DNA of 64,000 nt from Cyanobacteria bacterium SBLK (GCA_017746715.1 JAGHZQ010000098.1:1-64000), one strand, 5' to 3'. Counted from the first letter of the stretch, positions 43,829 through 52,820 are shown. Translations and numbers: made by a program. Notes: a model not told the origin generated them from the sequence alone.

Positions 43829-44728
43829 ATGAAAAATATTCGTCGTTCTTGTATCTTTTTCTTGGGGTTGGGATTGTTGGTTTCTCTACCCAAAGCGATC
43901 GCTCATCCCCAACATTGCGATCGCGAGGAGTTTGCCACCCGCTACGTCACCTCTTATTTACAAGCAACGCCTTTAACTGAAAGAGAAATAGAGAGAACGA
44001 TCGCCCATTTAGAAACTCTGACAGAAGCAGAATGCCAGCAACGAGGAGCGATCGCACTGCTCCGGGTCGTAATGGGCAATCCCATCGGTTATAAAGTAGC
44101 AGCGACGAGCAAAAAAGTACAGGAGATTGTCGGAAGCGATCGCCCTCTTGTAGGCGTTTTACTCGCGGAAATGCTGCTGCACAACGGGGCGACCATTGCC
44201 GTTAATTCTGGGGGAAGTTTAATTTATGAAGTGGATTTGCTCGTTACTGTTGGCGATGAAAGGATTAACGAAGCCGAAACGATCGCGGATGTTGCAGCCC
44301 ATCTCCAAAATATCATTCCCTTTATCGAAGTTCCCGATTTAATGTTGCCACGAGGATCGAGTTTGTCGCCGGAATTGCTAGTCGCGATGAATGTTGGGGT
44401 GAGATGGGGAGTGAAAGGCGAGGAAATTCCCGTGCAAGCCACGCCTGAATTTATCGAGGCTCTTGCTCAAATGACAGTGACGCTAGAAAATGCTTCGGGA
44501 GAAATTTTAACGGAAGCGCAAGGTCGCGATATTCTCGGACATCCGTTTAATTCCGTGCTTTTTTTAGTCAAGCATTTGCGCGATCGCGGGAAACGATTAA
44601 AAGCAGGCGATGTTATCAGCTTGGGAACCTTTGGCCGCTTTCATTTCGCCGCATCGGGAGAATGGGGAATTGCTCGTTATCAAGGACTTCCGGGGGGCGA
44701 TCGCACGGTCGAAGTGTTCTTTGAGTAG
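43829..44728 (+). CDS. Exported protein of the 2-keto-4-pentenoate hydratase / FAH fold (299 aa)
   Basis: GYKVAATSKKVQEIVGSDRP, MLLHNGATI, YEVDLLVTVGD and FNSVLFLVKHLRDRG match the MhpD-type branch of the fumarylacetoacetate hydrolase fold, with the acidic metal-binding Glu in the YEVDL stretch. Unlike cytosolic relatives it begins with a signal peptide (FFLGLGLLVSLPKAIAHPQH), so the mature protein is in the periplasm or lumen. Its substrate there is unknown. ATG 43829 has GGAG nine bases upstream; TTG 43814 overlaps the ribosome-binding site and is unlikely. It stands alone between two terminators. Confidence 0.82.
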   Translation: MKNIRRSCIFFLGLGLLVSLPKAIAHPQHCDREEFATRYVTSYLQATPLTEREIERTIAHLETLTEAECQQRGAIALLRVVMGNPIGYKVAATSKKVQEIVGSDRPLVGVLLAEMLLHNGATIAVNSGGSLIYEVDLLVTVGDERINEAETIADVAAHLQNIIPFIEVPDLMLPRGSSLSPELLVAMNVGVRWGVKGEEIPVQATPEFIEALAQMTVTLENASGEILTEAQGRDILGHPFNSVLFLVKHLRDRGKRLKAGDVISLGTFGRFHFAASGEWGIARYQGLPGGDRTVEVFFE

Positions 44729-44905
44729 CGATTTAGACCTTTTTTTGCGCTCCAGACAAACAGATCGTTCCAGATTTGACCTAGAGACAAGACATGCCTA
44801 TCTCTACTAGGTTTACCAGTACTCGCGTGAATGGGGTCTGTGGTCGCTGGATTGGGTATGCAGGTCTAGCGAGCAGTTCTCTCGCGACATTCTAAAATAG
44901 CCTGC

Positions 44906-44948
44906 AAAAAAAATAACCCCAAAAGTCTTGGAGACTCTTGGAGTTATC
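44906..44948 (-). terminator. Rho-independent terminator of the pnt operon
   Basis: On the - strand ATAACTCCAAGAGTCT pairs with AGACTTTTGGGGTTAT with few mismatches and is followed by eight T residues, 18 bases after the pntB stop codon. Confidence 0.8.
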
Positions 44949-44965
44949 AACAATTGTGAAGTGTT

Positions 44966-46375
44966 TTACAACTGTTTCACTTCTGCTGCCAGTTGGCCGA
45001 CAACATCTTTGGCACTGCCAAATAACATCATGGTTTTATCTTTGAAGAAGAGTTCGTTTTGAACCCCGGAAAAACCAGTACCCATCCCGCGTTTAATGAC
45101 GATGGTATGCTTGGCTTTATCCACTTCTAAGATGGGCATACCATAAATGGGACTGCCTTTATCGTGACGGGCAGCCGGGTTGACCACATCATTTGCGCCA
45201 ATGACCAAAGCTACATCGGTTTGATCGAATTGAGGATTGATGTCCTCCATATCGTAGAGTTGCGTGTAGGCAACATTGGCTTCAGCGAGAAGAACGTTCA
45301 TATGTCCGGGCATCCGTCCGGCAACGGGGTGAATGGCATATTTGACCTCTACGCCCATTGCTTCCAACTGATCCGCTAATTCTCGAACGACGTGTTGTGC
45401 CTGTGCCACTGCCATGCCGTAACCGGGAACGATCGCCACGGAACGAGCGTAACCCAACATCATCGCCCCTTCTTCCGAGTCGATGCTCTTAACGGTACCG
45501 AGGGTTTGTCCGGCAGAACTGCTGCCTGCTGCTGCCGCTTCGGAACCAAAGCCCGCAAAAAGGACATTGGCCAAAGAGCGGTTCATGCCCTTACACATGA
45601 TATTGGTGAGGATGATTCCCGAAGCCCCAACCAATGCCCCGGCAATAATCAACATATTGTTGTTGACGACAAAACCCGCCGCCGCCGCCGCCAAACCGGA
45701 GTAGGAGTTTAATAGGGAGATGACAACGGGCATATCGCCACCACCGATGGGGATGACAAAGAGAACCCCGAGAACTAGAGAAACGCCGACTAAAGCGAAG
45801 AAAACCGGGAGATTGCCGGGGACGAAGAGGAAGTAACCGCTTCCTGCCAAGAACCCGATTAAAATCAGCGCATTAACGACCTGTTGCAGGGGGAATTGAA
45901 CGGGAGCACCGGGCATAATGCCTTGCAACTTGGCAAAGGCGATAAAACTTCCGGTGAGGGTCACGCCGCCGATGAGAATGCCGAGGAGAATGGTGACGAG
46001 AGAAGTCGCGGAAAGGGCTTCCCCAGCACTGAGGACGCGCCAAAATTCCGCGATCGCTACCAAGGCGGAAGCACCGCCTCCCAAGCCATTAAAAATGCCC
46101 ACCATTTGGGGCATTGCCGTCATCTCGACTTTATAAGCCGCGATCGCGCCGATGGCCGAACCGATAGCCATGCCGATCAAAATTATTTCGTAGCTCAAAA
46201 CGTGGCGATCGAGCATGGTTGCTACGACAGCCAATAACATCCCGATCGCTGCGGATTGATTCCCCTGTCTTGCGGTTGCGGGAGAACCGAGTTTTTTCAA
46301 ACCCAAAATGAACAAAGAAGCGGCTAATAAATAGCTCAATTGAATGCCACTCGGCAAAAATTCATCGATATTCAT
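44966..46375 (-). CDS. pntB: NAD(P) transhydrogenase beta subunit
   Basis: Membrane subunit that couples proton flow to hydride transfer between NADH and NADP. The N-terminal half has about eight or nine membrane segments. The C-terminal NADP-binding domain has VPGYGMAVAQAQH (about 320-332), HPVAGRMPGHMNVLLAEANV, IGANDVVNPAA and KRGMGTGFSGVQN, all standard. The 469 residues are full length. It overlaps the upstream small subunit gene by four bases (ATGA), so translation is coupled. Confidence 0.97.
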   Translation of the reverse strand: MNIDEFLPSGIQLSYLLAASLFILGLKKLGSPATARQGNQSAAIGMLLAVVATMLDRHVLSYEIILIGMAIGSAIGAIAAYKVEMTAMPQMVGIFNGLGGGASALVAIAEFWRVLSAGEALSATSLVTILLGILIGGVTLTGSFIAFAKLQGIMPGAPVQFPLQQVVNALILIGFLAGSGYFLFVPGNLPVFFALVGVSLVLGVLFVIPIGGGDMPVVISLLNSYSGLAAAAAGFVVNNNMLIIAGALVGASGIILTNIMCKGMNRSLANVLFAGFGSEAAAAGSSSAGQTLGTVKSIDSEEGAMMLGYARSVAIVPGYGMAVAQAQHVVRELADQLEAMGVEVKYAIHPVAGRMPGHMNVLLAEANVAYTQLYDMEDINPQFDQTDVALVIGANDVVNPAARHDKGSPIYGMPILEVDKAKHTIVIKRGMGTGFSGVQNELFFKDKTMMLFGSAKDVVGQLAAEVKQL

Positions 46376-46668
46376 GCTTTAGCCTCCTTCTTTTTGAACA
46401 TGAGCAACATCCGATCCGTAACCAAAAAACCGCCGACAACGTTAATGGTTGCCAAAATAACGGCGACAAAACCGAGAATGACGCTGAGGGTTAAATCTTC
46501 CGAACCAGAGACTAAAATCGCCCCCAAAACAGCGATTCCAGAAATCGCATTCGCCCCAGACATTAAAGGCGTATGTAGGGTCGGCGGAACTTTATTGATC
46601 AACTCGAACCCGACAAACGAAGACAAAACAAACACGAACAAACAAGCAATTAAAGTTGCTTCGTTCAT
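46372..46668 (-). CDS. NAD(P) transhydrogenase alpha subunit, membrane part (98 aa)
   Basis: In cyanobacteria the alpha subunit is split; this is the small membrane piece (PntAB or PntA2). Three hydrophobic helices are visible, with FELINKVPPTLHTPLMSGANAISG split across about 21-45, the conserved core. ATG 46668 is chosen because AGGAGG lies just upstream and MNEATLIACL matches family starts. The longer frame would include the intergenic repeat at 46693. Confidence 0.93.
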   Translation of the reverse strand: MNEATLIACLFVFVLSSFVGFELINKVPPTLHTPLMSGANAISGIAVLGAILVSGSEDLTLSVILGFVAVILATINVVGGFLVTDRMLLMFKKKEAKA

Positions 46669-46692
46669 TGATAACCTCCTAATTGGTTGTTG

Positions 46693-46717
46693 GCTTGCAC
46701 TGAGCAGGGCCGAAGTG
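46693..46717. repeat. Interspersed GCTTGCACTGAG repeat
   Basis: Same 25-base element as at 28571 (inside birA) and 63849, with a few changes. It lies between the two alpha-subunit genes of the pnt operon. Confidence 0.6.
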
Positions 46718-46754
46718 TTATTCGTGATGGGAATCCAAACAACAAACAACAAAA

Positions 46755-47909
46755 TTACACTTTCACGCCTTCGCCTTCGATACCGAGGGCAGCTTTAACG
46801 CGATCGTTGCGAATTTCTCCGGCGTGGGCGACGCAGGTGCGATCGATAATGTCGTCGCTAAAATCGAGATTTAATGCCCCATCTTTCACCAACAATTTCA
46901 ATAAGGTGGAGAGGTTTTTGGCATAGAGTTGACTGGCGTGAACGGACATTGAAGAGGTGAGGTCTGTCGGTCCCATCACCGTTACGCCTTGATAGTTGAT
47001 GTTTTTGCCCGCTTCGGTAACTTCGCAGTTTCCGCCCTGTTCTGCTGCCAAATCGACAATAACGGAACCGGGTTTCATGTTTCCAGCCATTTCTGCCGTA
47101 ACGAGAGTGGGGGCTTTTTTCCCCGGAACTTGAGCGGTGGTAATTACCACATCGGAGTTGGCCACCCGTTCGGTCATGACTTGTTGGGTTTTCTGTTTGG
47201 CGGCTTCGGAAACTTCCTTAGCGTAACCCCCTTCGGCGACGGTGTCTTCCTCGAGTTTGACTTCGACGAATTTCGCCCCCAAACTTTGCACCTCTTCCTT
47301 CACTGCCGGGCGAATGTCAAAGGCTTCGACAACGGCTCCCAAGCGCCGCGCCGTGGCGATCGCTTGCAATCCGGCAACTCCTGCTCCCATCACGAATACT
47401 TTGGCCGGACGAATGGTGCCGGCGGCGGTGGTGAGCATGGGGAAGAATTTGGGCAGGGCGGCGGCGGCCAGTAAAACGGCTTTGTAACCCGCTAAGCTGG
47501 CTTGAGAAGATAGCACGTCCATGCTTTGGGCGCGGCTGGTGCGGGGAATTAATTCCATGCCAAAGGCAGTAATTTGCCGTTGTGCCAGCGCCTGTATGGT
47601 TTCTGGCTTTCCGAGGGGGTTGAGGAGAGAGGCGATCGCGCCGCCATAGCGCAGCCATTCAATTTCATGGTCTTGAGGAGGTGCGACTTTTAATAAGAGG
47701 TCGGCTTCGCCCCAAACCTTGCCGCGATCGCCATCCACTGTTGCCCCAGCATTGCGATAGTCCTCATCGCTAAAATAAGAGCCTTCACCCGCTCCCGATT
47801 CCACCCAGACTTCCCAGCCTTGCTGGACGAATCGAGCGACGACATCGGGGATCGAGGCAACTCGACGTTCGCCGATCTCGATTGCTTCCCTTGCGATCGC
47901 AATTTTCAT
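46755..47909 (-). CDS. pntA: NAD(P) transhydrogenase alpha subunit, NAD-binding part
   Basis: Soluble NAD(H)-binding subunit. MKIAIAREAIEIGERRVASI opens as in alanine dehydrogenase/PNT proteins. VFVMGAGVAGLQAIATARRLG (split over about 171-191) is the Rossmann loop, and MKPGSVIVDLAAEQGGN and GPTDLTSSMSVHASQL follow. The 384 residues are full length for the split form. It is the first gene of the operon, with a spacer of about 85 bases before the small membrane subunit. TAAGGAGTCAGT precedes the ATG. Confidence 0.96.
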   Translation of the reverse strand: MKIAIAREAIEIGERRVASIPDVVARFVQQGWEVWVESGAGEGSYFSDEDYRNAGATVDGDRGKVWGEADLLLKVAPPQDHEIEWLRYGGAIASLLNPLGKPETIQALAQRQITAFGMELIPRTSRAQSMDVLSSQASLAGYKAVLLAAAALPKFFPMLTTAAGTIRPAKVFVMGAGVAGLQAIATARRLGAVVEAFDIRPAVKEEVQSLGAKFVEVKLEEDTVAEGGYAKEVSEAAKQKTQQVMTERVANSDVVITTAQVPGKKAPTLVTAEMAGNMKPGSVIVDLAAEQGGNCEVTEAGKNINYQGVTVMGPTDLTSSMSVHASQLYAKNLSTLLKLLVKDGALNLDFSDDIIDRTCVAHAGEIRNDRVKAALGIEGEGVKV

Positions 47910-48575
47910 ACTGACTCCTTATTTTTAACGACTGAAAAAATTAGCAGAATGAATTATCGATTTATCGATATCCTTAATTTTGGATAAGGGCAAAACTCGC
48001 ATAAACTTTTGCGTTGTTAATTTTCAACTGCCCTCAACCTTGCCCTCCAACGCTCCGAACTCAATTGCTTCTCCCTCGGCATCTTTAAACAATCACCCGG
48101 GGGGAGCGCACTCAATCGGGGTGCGTTTTTAGATGCGGGCGATACTATAAGCTGCCATTTTGCATATTATTGCCATTCCCGCTCTTTCTTGGCGTTCTTC
48201 AACTTGTCTTATAGATTTACTTGCGACTCAAAGACAAAATTGCGAATTGCGAATGCCTGTCGCCGGAACATTTTCCTCCCCCCATCCGTTAGGAGATGAT
48301 TGAATGTGCTGAGTTTTCCTCACCCTGCTTTCGACGGTCAATTGAAAATTAGGGCGTGAGACCTCTTGACTTTAGGCTAGAATATTTAAGTTTAGTAAAG
48401 CTAATTTTTACTAAACTTTATCTATTGAGGCGATATTAAAAACTATTGCGAGTTCGCCCTCGACTGTTTTCCATTAGGCGTTTTCCATTAGGTGAGTCGT
48501 CCCCACAAGACAACTCGAAAATTCATTCGATTTCGCCTCTCGTTCCCATCCATCCAATAGAACTCCAACAGAACT
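47910..48575. other. Divergent intergenic region between pntA and the DUF2808 gene
   Basis: About 660 bases with no gene seen. Holds a 12-bp perfect inverted repeat (48388-48418) and a direct repeat GTTTTCCATTAGG (about 48468-48492). Promoters for both flanking genes must lie here; a small RNA is possible but not shown. Confidence 0.5.
48388..48418. promoter_or_regulatory. Perfect 12-bp inverted repeat, possible operator
   Basis: AAGTTTAGTAAA and its exact complement are separated by seven bases. An AT-rich symmetric site in a divergent promoter region fits a dimeric regulator, or a hairpin in the leader. No T run follows, so a terminator is less likely. Confidence 0.4.
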
Positions 48576-49298
48576 ATGGTTCTCTCTCAATTATCTCAAC
48601 TATCAAAACGATTGGTAAAATTCCCTTCCTTGCGTTTCCCTTCTTGGCGTTTATTTTCCAGTTTGGCCGCTCTGGGGGTCCTCTCCGCCGGAATTCCCGC
48701 CGCCACTTTTGCCCAAAGCAATCCCGGTTTGGTCATCTTTAGCGGAGTTGGCAATCGCTCCAATATTTTAAATTATCACCTCAAAGACGGACGGCGGAAT
48801 GTTCGCGACGATCGCTATCGGTTGCGAATTCCCGCCAATAAGGTCGATAATGGCGTATCGCGCCTGATTGTCTCCTATCCCGATTATTACGAAGGTCGCT
48901 TTCGCCTAGATCGCATCGAAGTGGGTTACGGCGAACGCTATCGCAACAAAGTCGAAGTGGCTTACGCCGATATTCAAGAAGAATGTTACGCCATTGAAAA
49001 TCAACGGGGACGCCGGGATCTTTACCATTGTTTGAATATTTCTCTCGAAACCCCCATCGAGCCGGAAACCCCCATCGAAATCAAACTCTCCCAAGTGCGC
49101 AATCCTTGGCAGGGCGGTACGTTTTATTTTGGAGCCCATGCCGTCACCTGCCTCGATCGCGATCGCGAACAACCCGACAGCAGTTGTTTTAGCGATCCCG
49201 AAAATTCTCCTACCGTCGGTCGTCTCGATACCCCCTTCCGCGATCCCCGACGCATTCAAATTGCCGATATTGGGGTTTGGATTTTGACCATCGATTAA
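48576..49298 (+). CDS. DUF2808 exported protein (240 aa)
   Basis: A positively charged N-terminus and hydrophobic segment (about 27-46, ending TFAQ) make a signal peptide. The mature part has SGVGNRSNILNYHLKDG, YRLRIPANKVDNGVSRLIVSYP (split) and VRNPWQGGTFYFGAHAV, matching DUF2808, a cyanobacteria-specific family of unknown function. The paired Cys residues (EECYAIEN, YHCLN, VTCLD, SSCFSD) suggest two disulfides outside the cytoplasm. It sits upstream of rpmH on the same strand, with a -10-like box in between. Confidence 0.85.
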   Translation: MVLSQLSQLSKRLVKFPSLRFPSWRLFSSLAALGVLSAGIPAATFAQSNPGLVIFSGVGNRSNILNYHLKDGRRNVRDDRYRLRIPANKVDNGVSRLIVSYPDYYEGRFRLDRIEVGYGERYRNKVEVAYADIQEECYAIENQRGRRDLYHCLNISLETPIEPETPIEIKLSQVRNPWQGGTFYFGAHAVTCLDRDREQPDSSCFSDPENSPTVGRLDTPFRDPRRIQIADIGVWILTID

Positions 49299-49326
49299 TT
49301 TCGAGATCGATCCGAACTCGTCGAGG

Positions 49327-49332
49327 TATAAT
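49327..49332 (+). promoter_or_regulatory. Candidate -10 box for rpmH
   Basis: A perfect TATAAT lies 41 bases before the rpmH start codon. I found no good -35 at the usual distance, so this is tentative. Confidence 0.3.
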
Positions 49333-49372
49333 AAGAGACTGTGTAATTTGATGCGAAGCAAGGAGACAGTCA

Positions 49373-49510
49373 GTGACTCAGCGTACTTTGGGAGGAACGA
49401 ACCGAAAACAGAAGAGAAAATCGGGATTTCGCGCTCGGATGCGAACCGCTAACGGTCGTCGCACGATCGGGGCGCGTCGCAAAAAAGGTCGGCATCGTTT
49501 AGCAGTTTAG
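49373..49510 (+). CDS. rpmH: 50S ribosomal protein L34
   Basis: A GTG-started 45-residue basic protein: MTQRTLGGTNRKQKRKSGF, then RARMRTANGRRTIGARRKKG and RHRLAV. This is the L34 sequence pattern almost end to end. AAGGAG precedes the GTG by seven bases. It heads the conserved cluster rpmH, rnpA, PH-domain gene, yidC, jag, DUF177. Confidence 0.96.
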   Translation: MTQRTLGGTNRKQKRKSGFRARMRTANGRRTIGARRKKGRHRLAV

Positions 49511-49519
49511 GGATGAGGT

Positions 49520-49545
49520 TAGGGACGTTGCCTGCAACGTCCCTA
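49520..49545. repeat. Perfect 12-bp palindrome between rpmH and rnpA
   Basis: TAGGGACGTTGC and GCAACGTCCCTA flank CT. It is a common interspersed palindrome in cyanobacteria and may attenuate or stabilise the rpmH transcript. Confidence 0.7.
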
Positions 49546-49600
49546 CAGGTTGGGATTTAGCCAAAACCCAACCCCCAAACCCTATCTCTCGATTGTCAAG

Positions 49601-50026
49601 ATGGGATTGCCGCGAGCCAACCGTCTCAAGCACTGGCGGGATTTTCAGGAAATTTATCAACGCGGCAAGCGTTATTCGGGTGTTTATTTAACCTTGCGAG
49701 CCTTGCCAGAAAGCCCTCATGCCAAACGGGGAATGATTTCCGAGAAAATAATGCCCGATCCGGGGAAGGCAAGTGCTGTCGAACTCTTCTTAAGGCCAAC
49801 TCGCATTGGCATCTCGATCGGCAAAAAAGTCAGCAAAAAAGCGGTTGTTCGCAATCGCATCAAACGTCAAATTCGAGGGGCGTTACGAGAATTGCTGCCG
49901 CAAATAGCAGGGGGTTGGAAAATTGCGATCGCCGTAAAAAGCACCGCGACAAAGTGCGAATACGAACATTTTTTGCGAGAATTAGAGCAGTTATTGACGC
50001 GAGCCGAGGTTTTGCATGGGAATTAA
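49601..50026 (+). CDS. rnpA: Ribonuclease P protein component
   Basis: Assists the catalytic RNA in 5' tRNA maturation. MGLPRANRLKHWRDFQEIY opens the fold, and IGISIGKKVSKKAVVRNRIKRQ contains the RNR signature. The 141 residues exceed many bacterial RnpA because of a loop (about 40-62, GMISEKIMPDPGKASAVELF). ATG 49601 matches family starts; the frame is open 17 codons further upstream but that part falls at the palindrome. It overlaps the next gene by 11 bases. Confidence 0.94.
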   Translation: MGLPRANRLKHWRDFQEIYQRGKRYSGVYLTLRALPESPHAKRGMISEKIMPDPGKASAVELFLRPTRIGISIGKKVSKKAVVRNRIKRQIRGALRELLPQIAGGWKIAIAVKSTATKCEYEHFLRELEQLLTRAEVLHGN

Positions 50027-50408
50027 GGAAACATCTTTTTATGAGGGCGGACCTCATATTGGCGATTTGATAATAAATATTTTGCTCGGTTTTACCGTGA
50101 TTTGCCTGCCTTTAACCGTTGCAGCGATCGTGAGGGCGCTTTGGTTGCGCTACCGCATTACGGATCGCCGCATTTCCGTAACGGGAGGCTGGCAGGGTCG
50201 CGATCGCACTGACATAATTTACTTAGAAGTTGTTAAGATCGTGAAGGTCGCGCGGGGGATTGGCTTATGGGGCGATATTGTCGTCACCCTCCGAGATAAC
50301 AGCCGTTTGGAAATGCGATCCCTGCCGCGATATCGAGAGATTTACGATTATATCGCTCAAAAAGCAGCCGAGAAAACCGGACTTTCCCCGGAAGAGATTA
50401 AATGCTAG
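50016..50408 (+). CDS. Bacterial PH-domain membrane protein (130 aa)
   Basis: Hydrophobic IGDLIINILLGFTVICLPLTV (split, about 15-37) anchors it. The rest, from LRYRITDRRISVTGGWQGRDR to LPRYREIYDYIAQ, is a bPH2/YdbS-like domain. It is a usual member of the rnpA-yidC cluster in cyanobacteria; its role is unknown. The overlap with rnpA points to translational coupling. Confidence 0.85.
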   Translation: MGIKETSFYEGGPHIGDLIINILLGFTVICLPLTVAAIVRALWLRYRITDRRISVTGGWQGRDRTDIIYLEVVKIVKVARGIGLWGDIVVTLRDNSRLEMRSLPRYREIYDYIAQKAAEKTGLSPEEIKC

Positions 50409-50540
50409 AGGACAATGGCAGAAATCATGCCATTTTTTTCCAGCTATTTTTTTCAATGTTTTTTGCCCACACGCAAGAAACCCTTTGAGAAAACGATTCC
50501 AACCGTACAACATTAATCAAGCAGACCGGACTACAGACGC

Positions 50541-51713
50541 ATGGACTTTGGTATTGGGTTTATTTCTACAAATATAATGTTGCCGATCCTTGATTTTTTT
50601 CACGGGATCGTGCCGAGTTATGGTTTTGCGATCGTGGCTTTAACCCTCGTCATTCGCTTCGCTGTTTACCCTCTGAGTGCGGGCTCCATCCGCAGCATGA
50701 GACGGACGAAAATTGCTCAACCCGTCATGCAGAAGCGAGTCAAAGAGTTGCAAGCACGTTATAAGGACGAGCCGCAAAAACTACAGCAGGCAATGGGAGA
50801 AGTCTATAAAGAATATGGCAATCCCCTTGCCGGTTGCTTCCCCATTCTCCTGCAATTGCCGATTCTTTGGGCATTATTTACGACCCTGCGGGGGTCGCCG
50901 TTTACGAATATCAACTATACGGTGGACGTGCAAATCCTTCCTAAGGCCCAAATCGAGCGCATTCAGCCAGAATTTTACGCGACAAAACCGCAAAATATCT
51001 ATATCGATGAAAGCCTGCACGAACAGATATCGGCAACCCTTGCTGCGGGTAAAATCCTTACCGTTGGGGAACAAAGTCAAGTTCAATTTCAAACTCCGAC
51101 GGGGGTATCTTTAGAAACCCTTGCCACAAGTCATCCCCAACACGATCTCCAACCGACATGGAGCGTGAGCAAAGGGGTGGAAAATGCAGAAGTGAAACCG
51201 GATGGCACGATTGTCGCCCTCGCCCCCGGAAAAGCAACGATTCAAGGCACAATTCCGGGTTTGGCTGCCGATGAAGGATTTCTCTTTATCAATGCCCTCG
51301 GACGGGTAGGAGCGACGGATCCCAATGGTGGCATTCACTGGGATATCGTTATCATGGTATTATTTTTTGGGGTGAGCACTTATCTCAGTCAAAATTTAAC
51401 AGGAGCAAAACAGGGTCCGGCAACGGATGAAAATGCTCAGCAACAACAAGCCATTAGCAAAATTACACCTTTGCTTTTCACGGGAATGTTTTTAGTCTTT
51501 CCACTACCGGCAGGGGTATTAATGTATATGGTGGTTGCTAATATTTTCCAAACGGCCCAAACGTTTATTTTGATGAAAGAACCTTTACCGGAAAATTTAC
51601 AAAAACTGGTAGAGCAACAAGAAAAGGAACAAAAGAAACAACAAGCCAAAGAGCAAGATTCTCTGCCTTTCGAGCGCAAGCGCTCTAAGAAGAAGGAAAA
51701 ACCATCGGGTTAA
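50541..51713 (+). CDS. yidC: Membrane protein insertase YidC/Oxa1/Alb3
   Basis: Inserts proteins into cytoplasmic and thylakoid membranes. TM1 is followed by SYGFAIVALTLVIRFAVYP, then the coiled cytoplasmic loop (MRRTKIAQPVMQKRVKEL) and GCFPILLQLPILWALFTTLRG. Between this and the last membrane segments lies a polar region of about 120 residues (about 130-255) with a Big2-like stretch (VKPDGTIVALAPGKATIQGT). Then come IVIMVLFFGVSTYLSQNLTG and LVFPLPAGVLMYMVVANIFQ. The Lys/Gln-rich C-terminus may bind ribosomes. Confidence 0.95.
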   Translation: MDFGIGFISTNIMLPILDFFHGIVPSYGFAIVALTLVIRFAVYPLSAGSIRSMRRTKIAQPVMQKRVKELQARYKDEPQKLQQAMGEVYKEYGNPLAGCFPILLQLPILWALFTTLRGSPFTNINYTVDVQILPKAQIERIQPEFYATKPQNIYIDESLHEQISATLAAGKILTVGEQSQVQFQTPTGVSLETLATSHPQHDLQPTWSVSKGVENAEVKPDGTIVALAPGKATIQGTIPGLAADEGFLFINALGRVGATDPNGGIHWDIVIMVLFFGVSTYLSQNLTGAKQGPATDENAQQQQAISKITPLLFTGMFLVFPLPAGVLMYMVVANIFQTAQTFILMKEPLPENLQKLVEQQEKEQKKQQAKEQDSLPFERKRSKKKEKPSG

Positions 51714-51795
51714 ATCAGAAATAGGAAAGCGAAATAGTCTCGATCGGCTTTCTTGTTTCTTTTACAAACTGTCTGTATCGCAGTGAAGGAAAATT

Positions 51796-52272
51796 ATGAA
51801 GGAACAAATAAAACAAGGTCAAACGTGGTTGGAAGAACTCCTCAAATTAATGGGTTTGTCGGCTTCGGTTGGGATCGCGAAAGTCAATGATGATGGGGCT
51901 TGCTGGCTAACGATTGAAGAAACCAATTTATCTTCGGAGCAAATTTCAATTTTGATCGGCAAGCAAGGCAGAACGATTGATGCAGTTCAATACTTGATCA
52001 ATACGATTGTCAATATCGGCAGCGATCGTGAAGTCCAGCAGCCCTTTACGGTAGAGATTAACGGCTATCGGTTGCAACGCCAAGAGGAGTTAAAGAGTCT
52101 GGTAGAAGAGGTTTCCCAACTGGTGCGGGAAACGGGACGGGAAGTAGAAATGAAGTCCCTTTCTTCGGCAGAACGGCGACAGGTCCATAATTTCCTCAAA
52201 GAATCCGACGATTTGACAACGGAAAGTCGGGGCATCGATCCCGATCGCCGTTTATTTGTCAAATTGCGGTAA
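51796..52272 (+). CDS. Jag/KhpB-type RNA-binding protein with KH and R3H domains (158 aa)
   Basis: The KH-like domain includes SEQISILIGKQGRTIDAVQYL (split, about 53-74), and the R3H domain includes SSAERRQVHNFLKES (about 120-134) with the RxxxH pattern. It lacks the N-terminal Jag domain of Firmicute members, as usual in cyanobacteria. It is expected to bind RNA. Located 82 bases behind yidC. Confidence 0.92.
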   Translation: MKEQIKQGQTWLEELLKLMGLSASVGIAKVNDDGACWLTIEETNLSSEQISILIGKQGRTIDAVQYLINTIVNIGSDREVQQPFTVEINGYRLQRQEELKSLVEEVSQLVRETGREVEMKSLSSAERRQVHNFLKESDDLTTESRGIDPDRRLFVKLR

Positions 52273-52325
52273 GGTTATGAGGGTATCAATTCACCATTGA
52301 TATCCTCGTTTTTGGGACAGGATCG

Positions 52326-52820
52326 ATGGAGTCTATTTATATTCCTCATTTACTGGCAGTTCCGGAAAAAACTCTCTCCATTAGCGTTGAGGCTTTTCTA
52401 CCCAATTTAGAAACTCTGACCCCGGTTCGCGGTATTTTGCAAGTGAAGCATTGCACGACTTATTTAGAAGTCACGGCAAAAATCGAGGCGATCGCGACGT
52501 TGGTTTGCGATCGCTGTTTGCAAAATTACAATCATCGCTTGCGGGTGGAGACGACGGAGTTAATTTGGTTGGAGGAGGAGGCAGAGTCTTTAGCTCGAGA
52601 GCGAGAGGTACGGATTGACGATCTCTCGGAAACGCTTTCACCGACGGGACATTTTCAGTCGGAAGCGTGGTTATACGAACAGCTGAGTTTAGCGATGCCG
52701 TTGCAAAAGAATTGCGGGGAACAATGTCAGGGAATGACGCAATTGCCAAAGGATAACGAGCCAATTATAGACAGTCGTTGGGCGAGTTTGGCTGCCTTGA
52801 AGTCCGTACTTGAGGAGTAG
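52326..52820 (+). CDS. DUF177 (YceD) protein, 23S rRNA accumulation factor type
   Basis: FLPNLETLTPVRGILQVKH, LVCDRCLQNY (about 62-71) and EAWLYEQLSLAMPLQKNCG match the DUF177 family. Members are linked to ribosomal RNA processing and usually sit next to rpmF; here it sits behind jag. The CxxC (Cys61-Cys64) and the later C-x3-C (NCGEQC) could bind metal. It is the last gene of the cluster. Confidence 0.85.
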   Translation: MESIYIPHLLAVPEKTLSISVEAFLPNLETLTPVRGILQVKHCTTYLEVTAKIEAIATLVCDRCLQNYNHRLRVETTELIWLEEEAESLAREREVRIDDLSETLSPTGHFQSEAWLYEQLSLAMPLQKNCGEQCQGMTQLPKDNEPIIDSRWASLAALKSVLEE

